Source: Limnanthes douglasii subsp. nivea (Eukaryota > Streptophyta > Magnoliopsida > Brassicales > Limnanthaceae). Taken from it: a DNA stretch of 64,000 bases. The position numbers were made by a program, and so were the translations under genes. The stretch spans positions 81,638,273 to 81,702,272 of the forward strand of contig JAUPFV010000003.1 of assembly GCA_036936605.1 (NCBI GenBank), in the 5' to 3' direction. This document shows positions 21,945 to 34,329 of the stretch, piece after piece. Under the pieces are notes generated by a model, which saw only the letters and a program-made list of their open reading frames with translations, was not told the origin of the DNA and did no database searches. Within the stretch, counting starts at the first letter, position 1. Each line of letters begins with the position of its first letter.

Positions 21945-24900
21945 ATGGAGAATCCTGATTCACCAACACTGAGCAATGAGTCGCTTGGCTCAGTTCTTCT
22001 TGGCTGTTTTCCCATTGCAACCAAGAACGCTCACCTGCAAACAATCAGCAACCACAACAATCAAATAAGGCTTGACAGAAACAACTATCTACTATGGAGA
22101 ACAATGGTTCTACCTATTGTCAAAGGAAACAAACTAGGAGGTTTCATCATAGGGGACAAGCCCTGTCCTCCTAAGTTTACTAGTGATCCTGAAGGAAACA
22201 TGATTGAAAATACTGACTATGAAGATTGGATCGCTAAGGATCATCTTCTACTTGGCTGGCTCTATTCCACTATGGCTTCTGAGATGGCTTCTCAACTTAT
22301 GCAAGAAGGCACGTCTAAGGAGCTATGGGATGCTGCTAGCAAACTCTATGGCTCACAAACTAGAGCCAGAATCACCTACTACAAGTCAGAGTTTTAGAGG
22401 ACACGTAAAAGTACTTCTACAATGAATGATTACCTAAGTAAAATGAAGAGTATAGCTGATAATTTAGTGTTGGCTGGCTGTGGTGTCTCTATTGATGATC
22501 TAGTGACTCAAGTCCTTGCTGGTTTGGACTCTGAGTACACTCCTATTGTTGTAAGTCTAGCAGATAAGGAGTCTGTTGGTTGGCTAGATCTACAAACTAG
22601 TCTGCTAACATTTTAGAGCAGACTAGCCCAGCTGTTGAGTCTACAAAAAAATGTAGCTAACCTAAGTTTAGCCTCTGCTAACTTCACTCAAAAAACAGAA
22701 TATAAACCACAAAACAACAACAACAATCAAAGAAGTTCTAATGGTCAGTATAGAGGGGCTTATAAAAATAATAGAGGAAGAGGTAACTACTCTAACTATG
22801 GAAGAGGAAGGAACAATTACTATAGAGGGAGAGGGGGACGTTTCTCCCAAAATAAACCTACTTGTCAAATCTGCAATAGGTTTGGACATTCTGCTGCAAT
22901 CTGTTACTATAGAGATGATCCATCTGTTATGGGATCCACCTCATCTGAACAACCTAAAGGGGATGGAGACCATTCTGCCTATCTGACTACTCAAGACTCA
23001 AATAGAGACTCTGCTTGGTATGCTGACTCAGGTGCTAGTCACCATGTGACTGGGAACTTAGCTGGTTTGACTCAGAAGACTGAGTATGCAGGTAACAAAG
23101 GTATCATGGTTGGTAGTGGTCACAGGTTGCCAATACAATGTTTTGGGAATTCTAGTCTGTAATCTTACACTAAAACACCCATTTACTTAAAGAATATCCT
23201 ACATGTACCTAAAATAAACAAGAATTTGTTGTCTGTTTCACAACTTACAAATCATAACAGGGTTTTTGTTGAATTTCATGATGGTTTTTGTCTTGTGAAG
23301 GACAAGGTGTCAGGGACAGTGCTTCTCAAAGGGACTACTGAGAATGGGTTGTACAGAATGGAGAGTTTTCCTAAGTCACAAGCATTGGAGGATCATTCTA
23401 TCTTTACAAAGCCTAGGTCTCAAGTCACTAATGTTCTATCTTCTCAAGCTTTGTCTGTTAGTCTTTCAAATTCCCTAAAAGATGGATGGCATAGGAAGCT
23501 TGGCCATCCATCACAACATGTTCTAAACACTGTTCTTAAAGCTTGTAATCTTTCTTCTGTTTTAAAGGATGAATGTAGTTTCTGTGAAGCCTGTCAGTTT
23601 GGTAAATCTCATGTTCTACCCTATCCTGTGTCTCACTCTTATGCTAGCAGTGTGTTAGACCTCATACATACAGATGTATGGGGTCCTTCTCCTATTCAGT
23701 CTACTCAAGGTCACAGATACTATGTTATTTTTCTAGATGACCACACTAAGTTTACCTGGTTCTATCCTATAAAACAATAAAATCAAGTTGTTGGGGTTTT
23801 AAAAATGTTTAAATGTCTAGTTGAGAAGCAGTTTGATAAAGCTATAAAAGTGGTTCAATGTGATGGTGGAGGGGAATACTTACCCTTGTCCACTATGGCT
23901 CATGAACATGGTTTTATTCTAAGGAAGTCCTGTCCCTATACTTCTGCACAAAATGGTAGGGCTGAAAGAAAACATCGACATATTGTAGAGACAGGATTGA
24001 CTCTTCTAGCTCAAGCCAGCCTGCCTTACAGGTTTTGGGTTCAAGCTTTTGAAACTGATATCTACCTTATAAACAGACTCCTTACACCAGTCTTATCTAA
24101 CAAGTCACCATATGAGTTATTGTTTCACAAAATTCCAAATTATCTAGTCCTAAAAACGTTTGGGTGTGCATGTTTCCCCTGTCTCAGGGCCTATCAGACT
24201 CACAAGTTTCAGTTTCACACCATAAAGTGTGTCTTTTTGGGGTTTAGTCAGTCTCATAAAGGGTATGTTTGTCTCACTTCTATGGGCAAAGTTTATATCT
24301 CTAGAAATGTGGTTTTTAATGAGGTTGATTTCCCTTTTCAAGGGAATTTTCTAAACACTTCAAACTCTGAGTCTCCTCCTAGCTATCCTATAGAGATGTG
24401 GTTACCTTGTTTACCTACAGGGCTTGTGACTAAAGACAACTGTTCTGCTCCTACTCCCTCTCTTGGTGCCTCTCATAAAGCCAGTTCCCTACATCAGTCT
24501 CACTCACAAGGTACTACTCTAAATTCATCTAATCCTGATGTTGATACTTGCTCTAACCCTGTTTCTCACACTAGTCCTACCTCACCACATACTCTACCAA
24601 ATGTCTCTTCTTATTCTCATATCTCTAGCCCTAATTTGACCACTCACAGACAAGCCTCAAACACTGACTTAAACCCTGACTACTCTCATCCTAAAATATC
24701 TATCTGTCTGCCTTTTTCTCCTCCTGACCCTTCTCTCAAATCCCTGCCTATCTCTCACACTCACCATATGCAGACTAGGTCTCAAGATGGTACTCGTATA
24801 CCTAAAGTCCCTTATGTTGGATCCTTAACCACTACTGATCTATCTAACATAGAACCTACTACTTACTCTAAGGCTGTTCTTAGCCCACACTGGGTCACTG

Positions 24901-26394
24901 CTATGGAGGCTGAATATCAGGCTCTTATGTCTAACAAAACCTGGTCTTTGGTTCCTTGGAGTTCTAATCAAAATGTGGTAGGCTGCAAATGGGTTTACAA
25001 GGTCAAATATCACATGGATGGTTCTGTTCAAAGGTACAAGGCCAGGCTTGTTGCCAAGGGGTTTCATCAAACCCGTGGCATTGATTTTTATGAAACATTT
25101 AGTCTGGTGATCAAACCATCTACAGTTAGACTTGTTCTAGCTTTGGCAGTATCTAAGGACTGGGAGGTCAGACAACTAGACATCAATAATGCATTCTTAA
25201 ATGGTTTTCTTACTGAGGACGTTTATATGGCTCAACCAGAGGGGTTTCAGGACCCTGCCAAACCTACACATGTGTGCAAGTTCCACAAGGCCCTGTATGG
25301 TCTTAAACAGGCTCCAAGAGCCTGGTATTCTAGACTGAAGGATACACTACTTAAGTGGGGTTTCAAAAACTCCAGGGCTGACTGTTCTTTGTTCTATTTC
25401 ATCTCTAAAGCTACTGTGATTTTGGTCTTGGTCTATGTTGATGACATGCTTGTCACAGGCACACAAACAGAATGTCTACAAGGATTTATTCACTGGTTGA
25501 ATGCAATGTTTTCACTCAAGGACATGGGGCCACTCCATCTATTCCTTGGAATAGAGGTTCATCGTGACCCCACAGACATGTAATTTACTCAGCATCAGTA
25601 TATCAAGAACATACTGATTTCGCATGGGCTCTCTCAGGCAAAGCCATGTCCAACTCCTATTGCTGCTGGTGTCCACCTCTCGAGCACCTCAGGGACTCCT
25701 CTTGCTGATCCTACACCATACAAAATTTTATTAGGGCTTTACAATATCTAACACAAACTCGACCTGATATTGCCTTTGCTGTTAATAAGCTAAGCCAATA
25801 TCAGCAATCACCTACTACCCTACATCTACAAAGTCTAAAGAGAGTGCTTCGCTACTTATCTGGCTCAAGGTGGGTTGGCATTCACATCAAACCTAGTTGC
25901 AGTCTTCAACTCCAGGGGTTCTCCGATGCCGATTGGGCTTCTTCCCCAGACGATAGAAGAAGCATTGGTGCATATTGCGTTTACCTTGGAGACTCTCTGG
26001 TTTCATGGTCATCCAAGAAGCATAATGTGGTTGCCCGGTCGTCGACTGAATCTGAGTACAGGGCTTTGGCTAACTTGTCAGCAGAACTGATTTGGCTCCG
26101 GTCAGTCCTCACTGAAATCGATTTTCCCGTCAAGCCTCCTTCAGTCATCTGGTGTGACAACTTAGGAGCGAGTTCCCTTGCATGTAACCCTGTCTTCCAC
26201 GCCAGGACGAAGCATATCGAGTTGGATATTCACTTCATCCGTGACCAAGTCCTCAAGGGTTCTCTTCAAGTGAGGTTTGTTCCCTCTCATGATCAGCTTG
26301 CTGACTGTCTCACAAAACCGCTTCCTCACCACCGTTTTTCGTTTCTCCGGGACAAACTTGGGCTCATTGAGTCGCCCCTTCGTTTGCGGGGGGA
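21945..26394 (+). pseudogene. Copia family 2 gag-pol
   Basis: The start is ATG 21945 (MENPDSPTL). Gag runs to about 22620. An Asn/Arg/Gly-rich stretch leads to the CCHC knuckle CQICNRFGHSAAIC (about 22864). The protease is WYADSGASHH (about 23020). Integrase has GHPSQHV, CEACQFGK and the catalytic core (DVWGP about 23672; CDGGGEY about 23860; QNGRAERKHR about 23950). RT has LDINNAFLNG (about 25175) and YVDDM (about 25435). RNase H runs from 25844 (SDADWASSPDDRRS; STESEYRA). In-frame stops occur at 22395, 22614, 23160, 23778 and 25581, with a frameshift near 25725. Most domains are complete, so decay is recent, but the copy cannot encode a working polyprotein. Confidence 0.92.
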
Positions 26395-26847
26395 TGTGAA
26401 GAATATAAGAACGGAGAAGTTTCAAGGCAACAGTGAGCTGCTTGAAACTTCGACCTGGTCTTCAATGGCTGCTGTACTTTGGTGTTGGAGAAGGGATAGA
26501 GAGAAGATAAAGGATTTAGGGTTTCTTCAGACAACCCTCTAATGTGTCGACCTAGTTCAAAGAGTGTTAAAGGCTTGGGCCTCCAGTTGGGTCGGTTTTT
26601 TTGATCACTAAAGCCCATGTCAAGACTCAGCTGTCCATGGGCTATATCGCACGACCTAAGGTTGTTTGGACTAGTTGGCTTTTCATTAAATCAAATGCAT
26701 TTAAATAAAGAATGTAACAGCATTGTAACTAACTCCCACTAGCTGAAAAACAAACCTAACAAACTAAGATTCCTTCTCTACTACTATATGTACTGCAGCT
26801 CACATTTACAATTTTTCAATTCCTTTCTCCTCTCTTATATTTCAACT
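26395..26847 (+). repeat. Copia family 2, 3' LTR
   Basis: This 453-bp LTR is preceded by a GCGGGGGGA polypurine tract. It lacks 21 bp present in the 5' LTR near 21858. Confidence 0.9.
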
Positions 26848-27007
26848 TGTTTGACTAGTCTTCGAACTTGAGCTTGATCAAGGGGAAAGGCTTTTATACA
26901 AAAACTATAATGACTTCACATGGTCATCATCTCTATCTCATCGACAAGGATAAGGACGGCATTCAAATTGTTGTGCATGTTAGGTTGCAGGACAAGTGCT
27001 TGCGAAG

Positions 27008-27013
27008 TGTCTC
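27008..27013 (+). promoter_or_regulatory. TGTCTC auxin-response element, SAUR copy 2
   Basis: This has the same position relative to the gene as in copy 1. It remains between the copia family 2 insertion and the gene, so that insertion did not remove it. Confidence 0.5.
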
Positions 27014-27249
27014 CTACCATCCGCGAAACAGATCATATCCTTCATAAACCTCTCATCCTTGCAAATTTTATCATCGAACTTGTAGGACAGGTCTGTCTGT
27101 CAGCCTATAGTCCTTTCAAAGTTTCTAAGCCTTTTATTTCCGTCAAGTTGGTGTGGGGGACAAAACCATGTGAAATGCTTTAATAGTCCAGCCCCAGCTG
27201 ATACCACAGGTTAGAGGACACGGATTTCAAATTGAAATGCTATTCTATC

Positions 27250-27257
27250 TATATATA
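27250..27257 (+). promoter_or_regulatory. TATA box of SAUR copy 2
   Basis: TATATATA lies 108 bp before the ATG, as in the other copies. Confidence 0.65.
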
Positions 27258-27364
27258 CCCACATGACATTGTTCAACCTCCAAACCCACAACTCTTCACA
27301 TTCCAAATTCATCGATTAAACAAAAAAATACTAAGAAGCTCTAAAATCTTTTTTTTGGAGAAAC

Positions 27365-27649
27365 ATGGGTGTTCGTCTTCCAGGTGTTGTTTCTGCTCTC
27401 CGACGGTCCGTTTCCTTGACAAAGAAATCAGCTCCGAGAAATTCGGATGTACCAAAAGGCTTCTTTGCAGTTTATGTTGGTACTCATATGAAGAGATTTG
27501 TAGTTCCTGTATCCTACTTGAACCAGCCCTTGTTTCAAGATTTGCTAAGTCGAGCCGAAGAAGAATTTGGATTTGATCAACCCATGGGTGGCTTGACCAT
27601 TCCTTGCGACGAAGATCTATTTGTTAGTCTCACTTCTCAGCTTCAATAG
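27365..27649 (+). CDS. SAUR family auxin-responsive protein, copy 2
   Basis: This is an intact 94-aa SAUR with the same core as copy 1 ([34 protein letters not shown]). It differs by Gln for His in the FGFDQP turn, Ala at residue 23 and Leu at 60. Its proximal promoter of about 510 bp is retained, but everything farther upstream is displaced by the 5.4-kb copia family 2 element. Distal control may therefore differ from copies 1 and 3. The role is inferred from the family: auxin-induced growth through PP2C.D inhibition. Confidence 0.93.
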   Translation: MGVRLPGVVSALRRSVSLTKKSAPRNSDVPKGFFAVYVGTHMKRFVVPVSYLNQPLFQDLLSRAEEEFGFDQPMGGLTIPCDEDLFVSLTSQLQ

Positions 27650-28194
27650 ATTAAACACACTGGAGGCAAGACAATTTTGTAAAGGCAGATTAGCATGTTA
27701 CATATATACGTTTAGCTGAAATGAGATAGGACACTTGCTGTCATGTGAATAGGATACTCATACATCAATTTTTAACTTTTATCTCCAACCATGACTCACG
27801 CAAATATTTTGTCTATTTTTAACTTTAATCTCCAACCATCCGGCATGCAAAGTAATGAATCACATGCAAAATAATAACCACATTTGTCATAAAATAACTG
27901 ACGCTTTTATTTATTTTTTATTCTAACAATAAAACTACTTTGTATTGTATAAAACAAATCATGATAAACCACCGAAATGAAAATACATGAAACCAATAAT
28001 AGTTTGTACTTTTTTCTTCTTGTAATTTGTTTATATATGATTCTTGTCCGAAGGTGATACATTTCGGCAAATTGTGCGATGGAATTTGTAAATAGAATAA
28101 TTTCAAGTTATTTGGAATTTGAAAAACTTAGTTGTAGTTGTTTTATGCGGTAACTAACCACACGGAATAGTGAAAGTTATTACGACACAAGACA
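27650..28194. other. SAUR2 downstream spacer
   Basis: This matches 2718-3369 but has a single copy of the 38-bp repeat and lacks about 60 bp near the end. No gene. It ends in AGACA (28190-28194). Confidence 0.7.
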
Positions 28195-31100
28195 TGTTGG
28201 ATCATAAATTTGATATGGTTAAACGGTCCAACCCACTCAATAAAGCTTGTCTATAAAGCATCTTCTAGAACCAATTAAATTAATAATTATTTAGTAGTGG
28301 AGGTCGTGTGTAAGACCATCTTTAGGTTGAGTGTAAGACACACTTTTATGTTGAGTGTAAGAAACACTTTTACCTTGAGTGTAGTCATGAGACTGAGTGT
28401 TTAAGTATCCATAAGATCTTAGATGGTGAATCCTTGTCTCCAATATTGTTCTATAAATAGTGGAGCTCTCCCACCATCTAGAGAATCACACAAACACACC
28501 AAAAAGTAAAGTTAGAGGGAAAATTAGAGTGAGAGAAAAGAGAGACAAGAATGGTCTCTTGAGTGAAAGAAAAATACTTATCTTCTAGTGTGAGGTATAA
28601 GAGTGTTCTTGTAACATTTCTTCTTTTCAATCTATATCAAATCTGCTTGTTTGTTTTTAGTGAGTGTTGTTTTATTATTTTCCGCCAACAAAGTGGTATC
28701 AGAGCCACAAGCTCTTTCCAAAATTTTGTTTTTAAATTTTCAACATATTTAAAAATATGGCAAATGGTGTATCCTTCTTCCAAGTTCCAACACTCAATAA
28801 CAACAACTACGAGAACTAGAGTATCAAGATGAAAGCTCTCCTTGGAGCACATGATGTGTGGGATGCCGTAAAAAAGGGTTTGACGAACCCAAAGATGAAG
28901 CAAGCCGTACTCAAGAGGAGAAAACAAATTTGAAGGATTCAAGAAAGAGAGACAAAAAATCTCTCTTCTTCATCTATCAAGCATTAGATAATGATGGCTT
29001 CGAAAAAATTTCAAGCGCATTCTCCGCCAAGCAAGCGTGAAAGAAATTACAAATCTCTTACAAAGGAGTCGAAAAGGTGAAAAAGGTACGACTCCAAACA
29101 TTAAGAGGTGAATTCGAATCCTTACATATGAAAGCGTCCGAATCTATTTCGGAATATTTCTGAAGAGTAGCAACTGTTTCTAATCAATTAAAAAGAAATG
29201 GTGAGAAGTTAGAAGGTGTGAGAGTAATAGAAAAAATACTTCGTTCGTTGGATCCCGAATTTGAGCATATCTTCGCGACGATTGAAGAAACTAAAGACTT
29301 GGATAAAATGATGATTGAAGAATTTCAAGGATCATTACAAGCCTATGAAGAAAAGCTCAAGAAGAAACAAGAGATCACCGAGCAACTCCTCAAACTAGAA
29401 CTGAAGGACATGCATGCAAATCAAGGAGATGATGGAAACCAACTTGGTTGAGGCAGAGGCAGAGGCTGCGGACGAGGTGGTTATCATGGTCGTGGACGTG
29501 GTTGGAATTACAACAACAATAATTCCAACTAAACTACGAGAAATGATAAAGCTCAACACGAGGTCGTGGAAGAAGAAATCCAAACTCGAGGTATGATAAA
29601 TCTCAAATCCAATGTTATAAATGTCAAAGGTTTGGACATTATGCTTCAGAATGCAGAGGCCCCAACAATAGAGTTGAGGAGAGGGCCAACTATGTGGAGG
29701 AGAAGATGGAGGAAAAAGAGACGTTACTACTAACATACAAAAAGACTAATGAAGGTCAAGAGAACACTTGGTATCTTAACACTAGTACAAGCAACCATAT
29801 GTGTGGGAAAAGAAGTATCTCTATATAGATCAATGAAGGAGTGAGTGGAAATGTATATTTTGGAGATGATAGCAAAATATTAGTGAAAAGAAAAGGTAAC
29901 ATTCTTATTCGTGCAAAAGATGGTAGTCACCAAATAATTTCAAATGTCTATTACGTACCTAGCATGAAAAACAACATCTTGAGTTTGGGACAACTACTAG
30001 AAAAGGGCTATCATATTCATATTAAAAATTATAGTTTTTTTATGAGAGATGGCAAAGAATAGAATGTTTCCTATGAATATTCAAAATTATGTTGCAAAGT
30101 GACTTAAGGCGTGTTACAAAGATTCATCGTGGCTATGAGATGTTCGATTTTGGAATCTAAACTTTAAAAGTTTAGAGTTATTTCCCAAAAAGTAAATGGT
30201 GAGAGGTTTAACATGCATCAATCATTCGGACCAACTATGCGAAGGATGTTTTCTTGGAAAGCAATTCAGAAAAACCTTTCCAAAGGAGTCAGAATAAAGA
30301 GTCAAGAAACCTCTCGAGCTTATCTATACCGATATATGTGGTCCAATCAAGCCGAGCTCTCTAGGTAAAGGTAACTAATTTCTTCTCTTCATTGATGATT
30401 TTTCAAGAAAAACTTGGTATATTTCTTGATGCAGAAATCTGAAGTCTTTGGCATATTTAGGAAGTTCAAAGCAGTTGTGGAAAAGGAAAGCGGAAATAAG
30501 ATCAAATCCATGATATCTGACTGAGGAAGGGAGTTCACATCCAATGAATTCCAAGAGTTTTCTGAAGCACATGGAATTCATCGCCGCTTGACAGTTCCTA
30601 GATCTCCTCGACAAAACGGTATGGCAGAGAGGAAGAACATAACAATTCTTGATATGGCGCGAAGCATTCTTAAAAGCAAGAAATTGCCTAATGGTTTTTG
30701 GGCGGAAGCAGGGGCTTGTGTGGTCTACTTGTCCAACTGATCTCCAACAAAACGTATTTGGGGAAAGACACCACAAGAAGCGTGGAGTGGAAGAAAGCCC
30801 AGAATTTCCCACCTGAGAGTATTTGGTAGCGTAACTCATGTCCATGTACCAGACGAACAACGAAGAAAACTCGATGATAAAAGCAAGAGTTTTATCTTCA
30901 TCGGTTACGACTCAAGTTCTAAACGCTACAAGATGTACAACCCAAACAATAAGAAGGTTGTTATAAGCCGAGACGTGATAGTTGATGAAGAAGGCGAATG
31001 GGATTTGAAGTCTCATACAAACGAGTTCACATTTTTTCCCTAAATTAAAGAAGATGAGCAGACACCAAATGAGAAATCAGAAGATGTGGCTACCACACAT

Positions 31101-33240
31101 GCTTCACCAACATTAACTACTCATGGAGACTCACCACCTTCATTATTGTTAAGTAGTAGTCAAAATGAGAACAGTGGAACGTACAAGAAGCCTTAGTGAT
31201 CTTTGTGAGGTAACCAAACCAATGGATAACCTTACATTATTTTGTCTTTTTGCTAATTGTAAGCCAGTGACATTTCAAGAAGCTGCACAAGAGAAACAAT
31301 GGAGAGACGCGATGGATGAAGAAATTAGAGCCATCGAGAGAAATGACACATGGGAACTCACCTCACTTCCCAAAGGGTGCAAGAAAATAGGCTTCAGATG
31401 GTTATACAAAACTAAGAGAAATGCTAAGGAGGAGATTGAAAAACACAGAGTGAGGCTTGTTGAAAAAGGCTATATTCAAAACGCGGGAATTAACTATGAT
31501 GAGGTATTCGCCTCTGTTTCCCGATTAGAAACTATTAGACTAATAATTTTATCGGCAGCTCAAAACAAGTGGAAGATACAACAAATGGATATAAAGTCAG
31601 CATTTCTATATGGCTTCCTTGAAGAAGAAGTCTGCATTCAAAAACCATTAGGCTATGAGGTCAAAGGTCACGAAGATAAGGTGTTGAAGTTAAAGAAGGC
31701 TCTTTACGAGCTCAAACAAGCACCAAGGGCATGGAATAGTGGAATCGACAAGTATTTCCGAGAGAATAGCTTCAACAAATTTTCGTACGAGCACGCTTTA
31801 TATACCAAAATTAAAGATGAAGATATTTTGATTGTGTGTCTCTACGTGGATGATTTGATCTTCACCGGATGTAGCCCAATCATTTTCGATAAATTCAAGG
31901 AAGTGATGACGAGGAATTCGATATGACAGACTTAGGGCTCATGGCGTACTACCTTGGAATTGAAGTTAAACAACAAAAATATGGAATTTTCATCTCACAA
32001 GATATTTTTGTTAAAGATATCTTGAAGAAGTTTAAGATGGAGAACTGTAGCTCGATAAGCACGCCCATGGAGTTCGGAGTCAAAATATCCAAATATGAAG
32101 AAGGCGACCGTGTAGATCCAACATTATTTAAAATTTTGGTAGGAAGTCTATGCTATCTAACTCGTACGAGACCAGATATTCTTAATGTAGTTGGATTGGT
32201 TAGCCGCTATCATGGAATCTCCAACAACAACTCAATTTAAGGATGCAAAGAGGATCCTTCGTTATCTGAAAGGTACAATTGACTTTGGCTTACTCTATTC
32301 AATTTCTAATGATTACAAGCTCGTTGGGTATAGCGATAGTGATTGGGGTGGAGACATAGATAATCAAAGGAGTACTACTGGATTTTTATTTTTCATGGGA
32401 AATATTGCTTTCACATGGATGTCAAAGAAAGAACTGATTGTCACGTTATCTACTTGTGAGGCGGAATACGTTGTTGCTACTACTTGTGTTAGTCATAGAA
32501 TTTATCTTAGAAATCTGTTGAAGGAGATAGACCTAACACAAAATAAGCCAATTAAAGTGTATGTCGACAATAAGTGAGCCATTGTTTTAGCCAAAAATTT
32601 AGTATTCCATGATCGAAGCAAGCATATGGACGTTCGTTACCACTACATAAGGGAGTGTATTTCAAGAAAGGATGTACAAGTTGAATATGTGAAGACACAA
32701 GATCAAGCTGCTGATATTTTCACCAAGCCACTGAAAAGCAAAGACTTCAAACGATTAAGGAAACTATTAGGGGTCACGGGCTCAAGTTTAAGGGGGAGTG
32801 ATGGATCATAAACTTGACCCAGTTAAAGGGTCCAACCCACTCAATAAAGCCCATCTAGAAAGCATCTTCTAGAACCAATTAAATTAATATTTATTTAGTA
32901 GTGGAGGTTGTATGAAAGCCCATCTTTAGTTTAAGTGCAAGACACACTTTTATGTTGAGTTTATGAAACACTTTTACCTTCAGTGTAGTCTTGAGGTTGA
33001 GTGTTTAACTATCCATAAGATCTTAGATGGTGGATCCTTATCTCCACTATGGTTCTATAAATAGTGGATCTCTCCCACCATCTAGAGTATCACCAAACAC
33101 ACTAAGAAGTAAAGTTAGAGAGAAATATTTCTCTTTTAATGTGAGGTGTAAGAGTGTTCTTGTAACATTTCTTCTTTTCAATCTATATCAAATTTGCTTG
33201 TTTGTTTTTAGTGAGTGTTTTTTATTATTTTTTGCCAACA
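28195..33240 (+). mobile_element. Copia family 1, copy 2
   Basis: The 5' LTR is 28195-28690 (496 bp), the 3' LTR 32799-33240 (442 bp), and AGACA lies on both sides. It is full length and uninterrupted, 5,046 bp. It is the same insertion event as copy 1, as shown by position, target duplication and shared lesions. Confidence 0.92.
28757..32811 (+). pseudogene. Copia family 1 gag-pol, copy 2
   Basis: The layout is that of copy 1, from ATG 28757. The Gag C-terminal stretch 29218-29448 is open here. The protease motif is further altered (NTSTSNH). The integrase region carries stops and a roughly 30-bp deletion near 30058. RT 31165-31926 has YVDD at about 31842. Shared lesions are the Trp-to-stop early in gag, the one-base loss before the RT end and the one-base gain near 32212. 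A TGA at 32575 in the RNase H is shared only with copy 3. Confidence 0.88.
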
Positions 33241-34329
33241 AGACAAACTAAGACATTATTGAAGGAATGAGCGGATCTATGTCGGTAATATTCTATTTTG
33301 GCCAACAGCATTGGATCTGACTTTAATGACATTAAAAAGGTGTTCAAGAAAATAGTCGAGACGACTACTTGCAACGGAATTCGATGGAGTTAATTAAATC
33401 AAATCGGTATAAAAAAATGTGAAACCTCATGTCCGAGTAGAAGTCGTAGCACCAGGATTCCTGTTAATTTTAAATTAAATTTTGCAGTCCAAATAACCCA
33501 CCAGCAAATCACAACATTTGCGGTTGCATATATTGGGTGCAGCCACAATCAGACGTTCAGATAGATGGGAAAACGAAATCCGTTTTTATTTTATTTTGGA
33601 TTGGGTGTTCGGAACTTATAAGGCTAAAAATTTTGTGTTTTGGATTTCTAAGGCTAAAATCTGTCTAGCTATATGCTGATTTAGCGCTATGATTCGGAAG
33701 AAATTGCTACTAGAACAATATATTGTTTTGCATTGGCGACAAATATGAGCAGACATGGATGCTGGTAGTTCAAATACAAGATCCGAACGACAAAGATGCA
33801 TACACCAGTGAACCAGATCCAAATAATGAAGGCGAAGAAAATAGTGATCCAACCTCCCAATTTCCTCAATCCTCAGCTAAACGATACGGCAAAAAAAAAC
33901 TCGAATTATTTTACTATTCAAATTCTTCCTAAATTATTTAGTGGCAAGTTTTGGAAATTTTATGGCATCAATATCGCGGACATGAAAGAACAAAATTTAT
34001 AGCATGACCGACGGTGAAATGAAGTTGAAGCTGAAATGGAACCCTATGATATTTTGCAAACATCATAGCTATTATAAGAAAAGATCTAACGAAACAGCTT
34101 CAGCTACGTTGTGGAATGGATGTTGGACGAACAAATTAAATCTCTATGTTTTCAAAATTACTTTAGGTATAATAGAAAAATTCTTAATGATTGAAGAGGA
34201 GACATATATGGCCCTTCTGGTAGTATACTTAGCTCTTCAGGAAGAATTATCCAGACCATCTAGAAAGCTCTAGTCTATCGGTGGTTTTGTTTCCCTGATA
34301 TATTGCCAAGAACACATTGGTTTTTGTTA
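33241..34329. repeat. Tail segment T2 plus fossil flank
   Basis: This is the tail as at 18907. From about 34275 it runs into 55 bp that match the sequence following the last tail at about 55583-55630. This is the only other place where the original downstream flank is preserved. It then joins truncated copia copy 3 at an ATGAGATGTTC sequence. Confidence 0.75.

Larger units (their letters stand above)
21445..26847 (+). mobile_element. Copia family 2 retrotransposon
   Basis: LTRs are at 21445-21918 and 26395-26847. The target duplication TGTTT is at 21440-21444 and 26848-26852, with ends ambiguous by a few bases because the target repeats T. Removing the element restores the junction seen uninterrupted at about 1910 and 42852. 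The LTRs differ by a 21-bp indel and roughly ten substitutions, so it is older than the gypsy insertion but younger than the array. Confidence 0.92.
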